Assembly (NCBI RefSeq): GCF_026914265.1
Contig: NC_069138.1
Span: forward strand, 35,462,098 to 35,526,097
Length of the DNA: 64,000 nucleotides
Direction: 5' to 3'
Origin: Mya arenaria
Lineage: Eukaryota; Mollusca; Bivalvia; Myida; Myidae
Positions 50,351 through 61,731 of this stretch are shown in pieces; within the stretch, counting starts at the first letter, position 1, and each line of letters begins with the position of its first letter. Under the pieces are notes generated by a model, which worked only from the letters and a program-made list of their open reading frames with translations, ran no database searches and had not been told where the DNA came from. Made by a program: the position numbers and the translations under genes.

Positions 50351-52004
50351 TCTCTACAATGATAATTTTGGTTTAAACCGTATTTAATGTATATAAGTAC
50401 ATTAGGCAAAGACAAAAAGTACATACATAATAAGTACGGGTTGAGCAGATACCTAGAGCTAATATTGATACCTCTCTTATCTGTCATTTTATATAGTCAG
50501 CACCCAGCAGTGCATGATCATTTTGTGTATCTTATTACAATGTGCATATTTTTGCAATAAGTTACAATGCACACATGTTTTTTAGAAAATACTGCAAGAT
50601 ACTTAAATGCTCCGAAATGCTAGTCTTTGTTTAAGTAGTTGCGCCACTAGGAGTAAAAACATGTGCTTTTAAGCATTACATGGTACGCATTGAATATAAA
50701 CAGTATAGCATACTGTTTGTTTGCTTACACAATTGTAATAACTATTACCCCTGCCATTCCCTATCTCAAGTAAATTCCTGAATTACTCAATAGATGAACC
50801 ATCCACGAAGTCGTTTTTCATTAATTTATGAGTATGAAAAATAAAATAACATCAAAATATGTTTAGTACAAAGTAGTATCTTTAAAAACACAAGGAAGTC
50901 AGAGATTAAAGTGACACTGTTATTTAAAATCAATATATACACATGTATAACAACATAAATTTTGACTGATAAACCTTTAACATCTTACTAAATAATGCAT
51001 TTATTGAAAATATATTAACCGATAACACAATTGTAGCCGTCTTTTTAATAGCAGAATGCGTAAAAATATTAAATGACTGGTGAATGCTAAAAGATTGACT
51101 GTGGTCAACTATAGTCACATAAGGTAGAAATACCGTGTTTTATGCTCATTTGTTTCAAATTTAACTCGGCATCCTTCATAAGAACCATCGTTTTCGACAT
51201 TTATTCATCCTTTTTGGAACATTAAACAATAGTATTAATTGTTGTAAATCTTATTAGGGAATAAGTGTAGATCTTTAAAGGGACTCGCTAATGTTTTTTT
51301 GTAAAATGCACGTTTTGTATGACGAAATAAAGTGTAGCAAATCATTATGAGTTTTAGTGTTAAAACTAAGCTCGAACCTTTCAATAAATGTTGATATTTG
51401 CTCATTTATCATCTTTGGAGATCACTATTTTTATTAGCAAACAGCTTTGAGCGATTCGTTGTTGCGTGTTCCGTGTTCCACGTGATAATATCAATGTATT
51501 GACGTCCATGTTCTTCGTATAAGTCTTAGTGGCCCAGTGGGTAAAAACGTCTGGGGTTTTTTTCTCTTGAATTTACCGGCATTGGTTTGCATCCCACTAA
51601 AACCAAAATACTTTTTATACTACAATTTTACTTTTTTCTACAGGTTCGATATCATAAAGTAATGATAAAATACATTACCGGGTATACTTTTTTGGTCCCA
51701 AACAGCCCCTTTCTGGTGTTATTTTCTCAAATAAATTTCAGGCATGTTCTGCATGGTCGCTCAAAAGATTGTAATGACAAAGTAATATAAAGATAATACA
51801 TATAGAAGATATTCGTCGATTTCAGTGTAAGATCGTCATTCATTTCATGAGTCTCATAGAAAAGCACATTTTCACGATTAGCGAATCCACGACTAATCAC
51901 GAATATTATACGATGTTACAATAAAAAACATTTTTTTGTTCCGTTTATGCTTTTTTGGAAGATTGGTCAGCTGCTAAATTTATTTTTCAAAACGTCCCCT
52001 TATG

Positions 52005-52105
52005 GCATACGTCTTTGCTACTCGTGGGACGCCCCTCATGAATAGTGCTACTTGTTGGACGCCCCTCACGCCTAATGTTACTCATGGGACGCCCCTCACG
52101 CTTCA
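52005..52105. repeat. short tandem repeat, about 35 bp x 3
   Basis: 'gggacgcccctca' recurs three times at regular spacing with 'gctact' or 'gttact' before it. GC-rich against the background. Confidence 0.8.
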
Positions 52106-53128
52106 GATGAAATACTTTATTAACATTTACCGAACCATTTGGTTAACGCATTTATTTCTATAATATTGAAGTTATAACTGAAAATGTCGGCTAGCCCTAA
52201 ATCTTTAAATGTACGCTGACGCTGACACCAGGTCGAGTAGTATAACACCCATTATTCTTCGAATAGTCGAGGTAAAAAATATGTTCGAGCACTTGTTTAT
52301 GTTTGTTTTGATTGTGTTCGAAAGCAGATGTTCCGGACCATTTAGCTTCAAGAAAACGTTTGGAAAAGGGATAGCCAAAACGTAACAAATGGTAAGTAAT
52401 GTTCATTTATAACCTATAATTTCGTACAATATTTTCCGTGTTAAAAGTGAGATACGCAATTGATCAAGGGAAAGTAATAGCAATTGTTTTAAAAACTAGT
52501 AAATGAAGTTGTTATTTTCGCTTCTAAGCTTGCAGTGAAACTTCCACTGTTTATTTTCACTGATAAAAGACCTAATTTGACAGAAAAACATGAACGAAAG
52601 AATAATCTTCTAAGACACTAGATAGTATACAGTGCGCTAAATATATAGTTTCCTTTAGTACATATGACCACACACTATAAGACGTTCCTTTCCATCTTAA
52701 CGCAGATTTTATGATGATGCGTAACATGTCTTTTTCCCGCATGATCGGTGTTAATATGATACTCCCGCCTCTAGAGTTTCATTATACTGTTATACTGCTA
52801 GGCATATACAGTTGTCTTGCTGCGTTCTTTGTGTACATAAATATGTAAATGAATCAATGGAATACAAAATTTAGTTCGTGAAACGCCAAATATTAAAACA
52901 CTCGGTAACGTACCAACCAGCCTACAGTGATACGGAACCAATTATTAGTTCACATTCCTTTCCATCTTATCGTAGGTTTAACGATGATGCGTTATTATGT
53001 AGATGAATAAATGGAATACAAAATTTAGTTGTATTGTATCTTCAGATAACACCAAACATTAAAACAATCGGTAACGTACCAACCGTCCTACGGTAATACG
53101 GAACCAATCAAAGTAGTTTTAATCAATG

Positions 53129-55509
53129 TTAAATAACAGCACTGAAGACCTCCAATCCAACCAGAAGTTTTTTGCTCACTGGACAGAATGATAAATTAAA
53201 CGGGTCATTCTGGGACCCAAAGTCTTTCAAAGATAAGATAACTTTCAGGTTCCTCTCCTTTCCATTTATCAAAACGATATGATAAGAACTGCGAGCACAC
53301 ACCAGGATTCGTTCCTTTCCGACGTTGATGGATTGAACTGGCAATGTTAGCAACGGGTCCTTATATGTGTTTATCAAACTTCCGTTGAAATGAACAACGC
53401 AACGTAAATTGAGGAAGAGCTAACGGTTATATATCGTGCAGCTCTAGTCTTTGTTGTAAATGTTTGCAACACTTCTCCAGCCATCGACATCCTTTCTACA
53501 TACGAGTATCCTGGTGCTTTATTGTGGTATTCGTAGGATACAAACAGGCTTTTATCATTGTAAGCTAGTCCATAGGATGAACCGGACACGTCGAAATTTG
53601 TCCCAGCAATTACTGAATCGTTTTTAACGCTTACAAATTGTACTTTGTTTTCATCTGGAAAAGCAACAGCTGCGTGGCCGCTAGGGAGGGCACACACCTG
53701 CCAAGGATCTCCAAGCAGTTCAATGCGTGATAAGACCTTGTTGACGTTGATATCTACAAGTTTAACACATTTATTGCCATAGTCGGCCAAAAGACATTTT
53801 CCTGGTTCCACAAGAGCGGAACTTGTTATCCACGATTTGCCTGTGTCTTCTGTGCAGAAAATGTCCAGCTCGGCATCTTTTGTCCATTCAACAGTGGATA
53901 GATCGACATCTGTCTCTGATGTTATTCCTGTTATGAAAGAAGCATAGACTATTTAAGTAAAAGTAAGAAAAATCAATGAAATTGAAAGGTCGTTATATAT
54001 AGAGGCATTCTTACAGGAATTTAATCAGGATTCGCCGAACGACCGAGACAGAGATCGACTAATGCGTATTGAGACACTTATACATTTTATTGTCTGAGTT
54101 CTGCGTTTTATAAGAATTGTTACGTTTTAGATATATTTGAAATGAAGATGTCTAATGACACTTTTAAGATACGTGACGTCGATCGCGAGAATAAGTCCTG
54201 CAGCGGTAGCATGTCCATTTTTGCAAACTATCGTGTCTCATAAGCAGGCAATCAGTACTGCTGTATTTGCTCGAACTCCGCGGGACCGGCGAAAATACCT
54301 CGAGCGTCCGGAATTTTGAGCCAACCCGGAACGCTTACATTCGGTATAAAGAAATCGGTCCTTTACATCCAATTTGAGCCAAAGAGGAATTCGAGCCAAC
54401 GCAGTTCGATTGTACTATTTGGATTACAAGTATTTGGAAGTTATCTCTAATTCGAATTTATTCATTGTTTCATGTTATTATCCAGTCGCTTGTTTAAATT
54501 CAGTTTTTGATAAGTATATGAATGCCACCTCATGACTCATTTTCGCAGACAACGTCACAATTATTAATTTTAAATGCAGATTTCTATTGATACTTCTCAG
54601 ATTTAAACCTTCATTGGAAAAGTCGACACATCCTAAGATGTCTGAAGAGTTGATCAGAGCTTCAGTGTGTTTGTCTGTCAAAAATGTGCAACGAACAGAC
54701 GTGTCCAAAATGATCTCTGCGTTGATCTTATTGATTTCTCCTTGAAGCTTCACAAGTTGCTTGTTGGCCATTTTCGCATGAATGAAGCGCTGGTGTAACT
54801 GTTTTTCTGTCGTTTGCATGTCTGTTGTCGTTTCTGCTAGAGTCTGTTTTAAGCCTGTTATCCCATCTCTCAACTTTGAAAGTATTTCTTTTTGTTTGAT
54901 CTCATTTTCTTTCATACTTTTCAGCAACACATTTTCTCTTGTATCCAGAACAAGATTTATCTGTGCCCTAAAATTCCTCAGTTTCTGTACTTCTTCTTTT
55001 GTGTTTTCTGATACGAACGCCTCGGAATCGTTTACGTCGTTGTTCAAAGCGGAAATAACAGTTTCCATGTGTGCAATGTTTTTGTTTAGTGTTTTATACT
55101 CCTCGGAGTCTTTGTATTGTTTTGCTGTCTCTGACAAATACTCAACCTTACAATTTCGGTGATGTAACACAACGCAGTCTGAGCATCCGAGGTCATCATG
55201 GGTTGGACAATAAAACTTTATCATTTCACTGCTGTGTTCAAGGCACGGTTCGGTAGGCAGAAAATCAGCTTTGTCTTTGTTCATATAAAAAGAAGGCATT
55301 TTATCTTTCGTTAGGAATACATGATTTCTTGACATGGCGAACCTCTTGTGGGCAGATATACAAGGATCACACATAAACTCCTTGCAAATTTTGCAGAAAC
55401 CATTGGCGCTGATTTCCCTCCCGTCCTTCATGCACGGCTGACAATGTAAAACAAACTCTGTTGAGGCATTCTCATTGGCATCGTCTGATTTTCGTCCACC
55501 AACCTCCAT
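53129..55509 (-). pseudogene. G7: class-2 TRIM-like gene, frameshift in the propeller exon
   Basis: Exon 1 (54478-55509) is fully open, 343 aa. It has B-box 1 (HCQPC, FCKIC, MCDPC), B-box 2 complete (PCLEHSSEM … CPTHDD … CSDC … HHRNC) and a full coiled coil; the first His of PCHEH is Leu here. Exon 2 (53129-53927) has a sound acceptor (CATAACAG at 53928) but lost about 25 bp near 53390, which shifts the frame after SSSIYVA and hits a stop. The second half of the propeller is open in another frame. The gene could still make a B-box/coiled-coil protein with about half a propeller. By exon 1 alone it is the best-preserved copy. Confidence 0.85.
54258..54412. mobile_element. pogo/Tigger-like MITE in G7 intron
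   Basis: The left end is decayed (CTGCTGTATTTGCTCGAAC after TA) and the right end reads CAACGCAGTTCGATTG before TA. Recognisable by the shared interior ('cgaaaatacctcgagcgtc'). Confidence 0.7.
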
Positions 55510-56600
55510 GATTCAACTGTAAAAATCGTTTCCATTTATTATACACATGTGACTGAAGGAACAGGCCAAACAGTCATACAGTTAACAATGAGGAACGGGA
55601 TCAAAGCCAAAATAATTCTAAACGATATTATCAGCGGCACAATGAATACAACAGACACAGATTTAATATATGAATATATCATCATAAGTAACTGTTTTGG
55701 TTACCGTTCATTATCTCTGAAGGACAGACGGAACATTAACAATATCGCATTACTAATAAGGTTCATTCCAATCTCGCACACAGAACGCGCCAGGGAAGGT
55801 AAGCGAATTGAATGATCCTACTTCAAAAAGAGAATCAATACCAGTGTTATGCGTGAGGTATTTCAAAATAGATATTTAGTGAAATGTTATAGTCAAATTA
55901 AAGAAATAAGTTGGCTTTAATGTTTTATTGTATTTAAATCAACTAGAACTCCATAAATCTGGACTGTCGCCTATTTAGAGCGCATTTCTACTGAAAGTCA
56001 CCATGACATCAATAACAACTGGGCCATTCGCACCACCTTTTTCTAGGTGCGGAACATATCCGTAGCATTGTTTTGTGTCGTTCCTTAGCAGTCCCGAGCA
56101 CTCTATGCGTTCTGGGTCCGTGGTCGGAATTGATTCCAATTATAAAGAGAAATTTGAAGAATAAAATAAACTGTAACTTAGACTTTAGCAATACCAAGCA
56201 GGAAGTAAATTTGTTTACCTTTTTTCAATCTGCAAACAGGTCAGGTATATCAGATAGCTCACTTGTACACTTCCACTCAGTTTACACACTTTTCACGTAA
56301 TAAACATTTTCATTAATTATATTGAGTTGTAGTTTTGGCTTCAACAACTAGAAACTACGCACATAGGCTTGACAAACATGCTAACTTCGCGTGTTCGTAC
56401 TATGAACGATTTCATTGGTCGATATAAAAAATCGGTATTACTCGGTATTTTCCGGAGTTTGCAGCTCAATCGTAACAAATCAGTCATCTCCGGCAAGCTT
56501 CCAGATAGACCTCGTAAATAGTAGTGAGGTTATACGAAAATATGATGAGGTCGCCGGCGATTAAAACGCGGATTTTTAATCCGCGTAAAGAATTCCCATT
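55510..56600 (-). other. class-2 5' flank of G7
   Basis: Same order of segments as the G2 flank. The module is near 56385-56430, about 876 bp from the ATG; the CACGTG core is changed to CGCGTG. Confidence 0.65.
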
Positions 56601-57560
56601 GTACTGTCATAAGCAACAAGGAAATGGATTGTGTCAATACATTATATGAGCTTGTTTTAGAGAAGATATTAATTGTAACATGAAGGTATGTTCAATTTTA
56701 ATTTTTAGATGTTTTTCTTATACCTAAAGTACACTGTTTTTACACGTTAAATCGTGAGCACTCACAAAATGTTCATGGCAGTAGTCAAAATCAACAGTCC
56801 ATGGCATGCATAAAACTAAGCCATAGTCCCCGTATTTTTACTTGTATTATGCATAAAATAAAACATGGATTAAAATTAGGTCCGCATTTTCCCAATCCGA
56901 GTAGGAATACCCAACGAAATGTATGTTTTAAGTCCTAGTTTGCTTATTTTTCAGCTTTCCTTGTCATGAAAACAACATTATTGTTCGATCTGTAAAAAGC
57001 ATTGCTTGCATTGTGCAGGATTTGGTGGTGCTTGGTCGGTGGTGAGCTAGCTGCCCAGTTAGCTTTATCAATTGATTGCCATGCATGTGTTTGATTCAGT
57101 TCGGACTGTACACTGAACATTTTTGGTGTACCGAGTCCAGTGGGGGGTGGGGTGGAGGCTTGCCCTGGACAAACCACCCAGTTAGTCTAATCGGAAGCGT
57201 ACCAAACAAAGTGTGTGGGATTAAAGGCCGAGTTAGCTTAGTTCAAGGAACTTTACTGTCAATTTTGTTGGAAAATGGCCGAGGTGTTCCGAATGTGGGC
57301 AACTCCGACTCTAAGAATGTGCCTCTAAGGGAGATAAATTAACCTTGAAAGCAACAATGACTGTTTTAAGTTCTAATTATAACCAACAGCTCAGTTGTTG
57401 TTGTTTTTCTTTTGTCAAGATGATGCTAGTACACTATTGTACAGGTTTGAGACAAACCACGTTCACTAAGGCTACACGGGTAACAGATCTTTGATCTAGT
57501 GCAATATAACTTTATACTGCCTATTGTGTGCATACGCTTGTGGTGTTCATGACCCTCTGG

Positions 57561-57779
57561 CCCCAATTTTTCGAGACTGTTTTAGTCCATAATAACAGGA
57601 TTGAGATAAGCTCACTATTTTTGATTTTCTATAATATGCGTTATATTTAGTTCTTAAGGAGTTTTAGGGGACAATAAACCATTTTTCATTTATCAGAATC
57701 GATTTTAAATATGTATTTTGAATAACTGAAACAAGCTACTTAAACCTGGTAAGCTTAAGAAGTTTGGAGAATTCGGGGC
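57561..57779. mobile_element. GGCCCC-ended MITE
   Basis: GGCCCCAATTTTTCGAGACT at the left and GAAGTTTGGAGAATTCGGGGCC region at the right. Inserted at the same place in the interspersed repeat as 40622-40850, so the two are one insertion duplicated with its host block. Confidence 0.75.
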
Positions 57780-58087
57780 CTGCTGCTAAAACAAGGCTTT
57801 TATAACATTGTACAGGTTTTTGACAATCCACCTTTCACCGACGCTACGCGTAGTACAATATACAAGCAGCTACATGTACCAATGTTAATAGAACGTCCTT
57901 GCTGTATCACGGACCTATAAACCATATCTCTGTGGCTGTATAATACATTCAATTTTCATTATAGGCACATAAACCTTATAATATTCAGGGATAACTTCTG
58001 TATATGTATTTTCAAAATCGATAATTGTTTAAGATATTTATTTTAAATTGTACACACCATTGTTTGGCATCATATGTTACACTTATG

Positions 58088-58270
58088 CGCGTGCGACACG
58101 GGCGTTACTAGAGCAGCACAACGTTCGGCGGCTGCCTTTCCCTTCCACGTCGCCAGATCTCAACGTTATTGAGCATGAGTGGGACGAGCCAGACAGGCGA
58201 GTACGGAGGCGACCGGCACACTCTCTGAGTTTCGCTCATCGGTGTTATGTTAAAAATGCACCGTCTAGTT
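58088..58270 (+). pseudogene. Tc1/mariner transposase relic, short
   Basis: Keeps only ARATRALLEQHNVRRLPF, a PDLNVIEH motif with WDEPD and RVRRRP, the region around the last catalytic residue of Tc1-type transposases. Upstream parts seen in the 41.3 kb relic are missing. Confidence 0.75.
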
Positions 58271-58497
58271 GACGTCGCCGTTTTCAGACGTTTGCATGAC
58301 GTCAACATATTTTCATTTTTTGCAAACTTATTAAGATTTATACACATTTGAACATGCAGTGTATCAATGATGGATAGCACATGTAGCAGTTATGTTTACC
58401 TTACATGTTTTGAAACATACAGTTAGATTGGATAGTTCATATCAAGTTTATTGCCAGAAAACGTAATATATGACATGTGGTCGGCGGGTTGGAGTGG

Positions 58498-58556
58498 TCA
58501 CGTGGACAGGCTAAACCAGACGGTGATGAACTCGGACTCTGATATCTTATGGTCCA
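58498..58556 (-). pseudogene. orphan terminal EF-hand exon
   Basis: The minus strand reads TTTACCCACAG then (V)DHKISESEFITVWFSLST and TGA. Differs from 3650-3708 by one residue. It lies about 0.9 kb downstream of the EF-hand gene at 59419-61731, but that gene already has its own second half of the loop, so I do not join them. Confidence 0.55.
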
Positions 58557-58754
58557 CTGTGGGTAAACAAGGCACATGGATTATACAATATTTGCAAACT
58601 TGGCACCGGCTTTGTTAGCATCTTAGGTCACAGTGCTTTCGATAATAACATCATTTGGGTCTTAAATAGTTATAAGGTCAATTGTGAACGACAGCTTTAC
58701 AAGTACCTGACGTCACTCTCGATTCATGGTTTACTGCATAGATCCTGAACTGGT

Positions 58755-58880
58755 GACATTTTTTTAGAAGTAAAGATACATTTTCACTGAACGGGCTCGA
58801 ACACGTAAGCTCTTGGCTGAGAGGCGTACACCTACACCACTTGACCACTTACCACCAAGACTGTGTGTGTATGCTTCCCG
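58755..58880 (-). mobile_element. tRNA-derived SINE-like repeat
   Basis: Copy of 3918-4060 with the A-box-like TGGTCAAGTGG and B-box-like GTGTTCGAGCCCG both kept. Confidence 0.6.
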
Positions 58881-59418
58881 AGGTTTCAGCTTTAGAACGA
58901 AGAAAAAAACTACATCTGAACAACTTTTATCACACAATACTATGTACAAGTTCTCGGTAAGTGTTCGGGTAATAGGTAAACAAAGGCAAATAGTATTTTG
59001 AAATGGCTATATATGACGTTTGACCTTGACTTTGAAGATGTCTGACTGACACACTGTTTTGCTTTTTTGAATGGTTGATTATCTATGAAGCGGTCACAAA
59101 GCGGCCCACCCTTTGATACTAATGTGTGGCCTAGACCTTGAAGTGTCCGCTCGATAGGTAAGACCTTTTTGAAATACTTCTATCGGTTGAGGAGCTAAAA
59201 AGATGGCGGATGGACGGGCATATGGATAAAGTGGTCCCTTTGAGAGAATAAAAATGCCAGGTAGTGCTGTATGAAGCAAAAACGAAACGTGGACACAAAA
59301 TGACACAGTTGACTCTTTCGGTATAATAAAAATGTAACATGATGGTTTATGAAGAAAACATGGATATAGGTTACCAAAACTAGGTCCCAGAATCGTGCAC
59401 TCAGTAAAACCACGGTCT

Positions 59419-61731
59419 TTAAAGATACGGTCCCACAAATTTCATGTTTGCTAAGAGCCTGGTGTAATCTGGATCCCGGGAAATGGCGCCATCTTTGTCA
59501 GTGTCTGCGCGATGGAAGAGCGTCACTGCGTGTTCCAAGTCGCCGAGGTGAAGCAGCGTCCAGTGAGCAATAAACTCCGTCTCGTCGATCTCGCCGTCAC
59601 CTGGTCGGATTTATGTTGGTTTTGAAATACACAACAGAACAGATTGGCAATCGATGGGGGCTTTAACCTCAGATGAGCATTCCAATGACCTCTTTGTTTG
59701 CTTAACACATGTCTTCAATAAGAAGGTATATTAAATTTTGTTCTGGTTGCCGTTCGTTCTGCTTTTCTACATTGGTATTAACAAAGGCATAATGCACTAT
59801 CAGGTATTAGGGATTGAAAATCGGTTTCATATTTGTGTTCTGTTCTGTTCTATCAAAATCGATCATTGGAAACAATCGGTCAAGCGATTTCGATCATTTT
59901 CCAACTTGTGAAATGTTTCAACGTAAGTGGTACCAAAAATAATGTATGTTCTAACTTAACAAAGAATGAACATGGATTAAAGTATTAATTATTTTTTTTG
60001 AAAGTATATTCTAAATGATTAGTCTGAGTTTTTTTTTAAATTCGTTTAATAATATCATTCATACAGATGTTCTACCAATTTGTCTATTTTAGAGAATTAT
60101 CCCACGTAGGAATAACCGATGGAGATCGAGCTAATGCAATCGATTATCGCGACGTCAATAGTAAACGACCAATTTTCCAAAGTCCCAATCGTCGTTTTAC
60201 CTCTATTAGCTAAATGTATATCAAAATGCTATAGAGAAAGAAATTGCCCCTGCCCCCAATAACACCCGCCCCACCCCACCACGATACTTACCAACGCAAC
60301 ATCGGCTTCGAACTGTCAAGTTAAATTATACTTCAAAGTGTTTAGTTTGTCACCGCGTTGTTCTTGAGTGCGTTATTTAAAGCTACAATTGATTGATCAC
60401 TTGAAGTCAATTTGTTTATTTGAGTTTATCAAGGTCTGCCCGCGTCCATTGGCTGCATTATCGCTTGACCCCCGCCGTGACGCCATCACGACTTAAATTG
60501 TTTTTAAATGCCTAAGTGACATAATATAAAAGTGACAGCAATTCGCAGTCAAATCCAGACATTGGAAGACTTGAAGAAACAGAGTGAGATACAAGAGATC
60601 CAGGTGCGATACCCTAGCTCTTTGCGAAGAGATCTCTTGGTTCTTTAACTTGCTCGGTGTAAAGCACCGATACACGGGATACAACTTTCCTGGGTTTAAC
60701 CAGTACTGAGTACACCACTTTTCCAAGCACTACCCTTTAAATGCCAAGAGCCAGGCAAGGGAGCTACTTGTACCAGCTTTTAACGTCTTTCGGTATGACG
60801 CGGCCCGGGATCGAACCCACGCCCTCCCGCTCCGTAGTCGGACGCCTTTACCACAAGGCCACGGAGACGGTTTCACTTGAAGTCATATCCATGAAAACTG
60901 TATATGTATATATTGCGGGATGATAAGCCCCGCCTCTTCGGTAATAAGTTCAACCTGATACGAACAAGCAAAGGTCGAATCGCTGAGAGCGGCAGTCGGT
61001 TTCTATAAAGTGTGATGTCGATCGACAGGCTATATATAATTCGCAAATCATAACTAGATAACCAGTTTATACTGCTAGAAACCGAAAGTGCATTTATAGA
61101 TAAGTGGTAACATGAATCTTATTTAGTTAACCAGTTAGTATGATACTTATAAAGTGGAATTCGCTTACCAAAACTAGATAACCAGTTACGGCTAGAACCC
61201 GAAAGTGCACTTATAGATAAGTGGTAACATGGATCTTATCTAGTTAAACAGTTATTATGTTACTTAGTAAGTGGAATTCGCGAACCATAACTTATTAGCC
61301 TTTTAGCGTTGTGCAGCTAAAAAAACAGGTGGCAGTTCTGGACACGTTTAAGACTGTTTTTAGTCTTATGATATTTATCTTACTAAAAAAACTACCGCGA
61401 AAATTAACTAGACAGCGAGATAGTTACCGCGAAAATTAACTAGACAGCGAGATAGTTACCGCGAAAATTAAATGGTTAACACGACACAATTTGCGAACGC
61501 TATCATGTTATCTTACGGCAGTAATATGCCACCATACAATTGCAAACAGTAGAATCACTGACAACATGCCAAGTAGATGTTGAACATATATAAACTGACG
61601 CCGTTACCGTTCATGTCAAACTTGGAGAAGATGTCAGCCATTTCGTCCTCTGTAATGAAACCGTCGTCGGTCCTGTTAGCTTCCGCCGTCAGAAAGATGT
61701 GACGGGCTACGGGGTCTTCGGTGATTTCGGG
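59419..61731 (-). CDS. EF-hand calcium-binding protein gene, two 3' exons
   Basis: Two exons are visible. The first (61608-61731) starts after an acceptor TTTAG and reads PEITEDPVARHIFLTAEAN, then DDGFITEDEMADIF, SKF and DMN. Its donor is AACG/GTAACG. The second (59419-59600) follows CCGACCAG and reads (G)DGEIDETEF, IAHWTLL, FHRADTDKDGAISRDP and ends MKFVGPYL with TAA. Joining at phase 1 restores a canonical loop DMNGDGEIDETE (D1, N3, D5, G6, I8, E12). The first loop NRTDDGFITEDE is weaker at positions 1 and 3. The third, DTDKDGAISRDP, lacks Glu at position 12. Further 5' exons are expected to the right but I could not find them. The base composition is clearly richer in GC than the surroundings. 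The intron (about 2.0 kb) hosts a SINE. Calcium-sensor or buffer function is inferred from the motif. Confidence 0.8.
60410..60872 (-). mobile_element. tRNA-derived SINE in EF-hand gene intron
   Basis: Same family as 42555-43007, same orientation. Flanked by a perfect 13-bp target duplication TCACTTGAAGTCA at 60397-60409 and 60873-60885. The tRNA-like head is at the right (CGTGGCCTTGTGGTAAAGG; GTGGGTTCGATCCCGGG). The 3' tail reads 'ataaactcaaataaacaaat'. Confidence 0.92.
61040..61300. repeat. tandem duplication, about 117 bp x 2
   Basis: 'gaaagtgcatttatagataa' and 'gtggtaacatg(a/g)atctta' recur once, with the same flanking 'agtggaattcgc'. It lies in the EF-hand gene intron. Confidence 0.85.
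61388..61470. repeat. tandem repeat, 32 bp x 2.5
   Basis: 'taccgcgaaaattaactaga' followed by 'cagcgagatagt' repeats at 61393, 61425 and partly 61457. Confidence 0.85.

Larger units (their letters stand above)
49980..52190. other. spacer, no gene seen
   Basis: Includes diverged matches to the 17.1-17.8 kb spacer ('agaagcactgatttgaaatac', 'aaatgctccgaaatgctagt') and to the 38.9 kb block. Short AT-rich frames are not supported. Confidence 0.5.

Noticed and set aside
59131-59438. Three overlapping 69-114 aa frames just left of the EF-hand exon
   Set aside because: They cover the 95-bp-type spacer repeat also found at 4.4 kb, where none of them is open.
58498-61731. Joining the 59-bp orphan exon at 58498-58556 to the EF-hand gene as its last exon
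   Set aside because: The 59419-59600 exon already supplies the second half of the split loop and reaches its own stop; a join would need an unseen half-loop.
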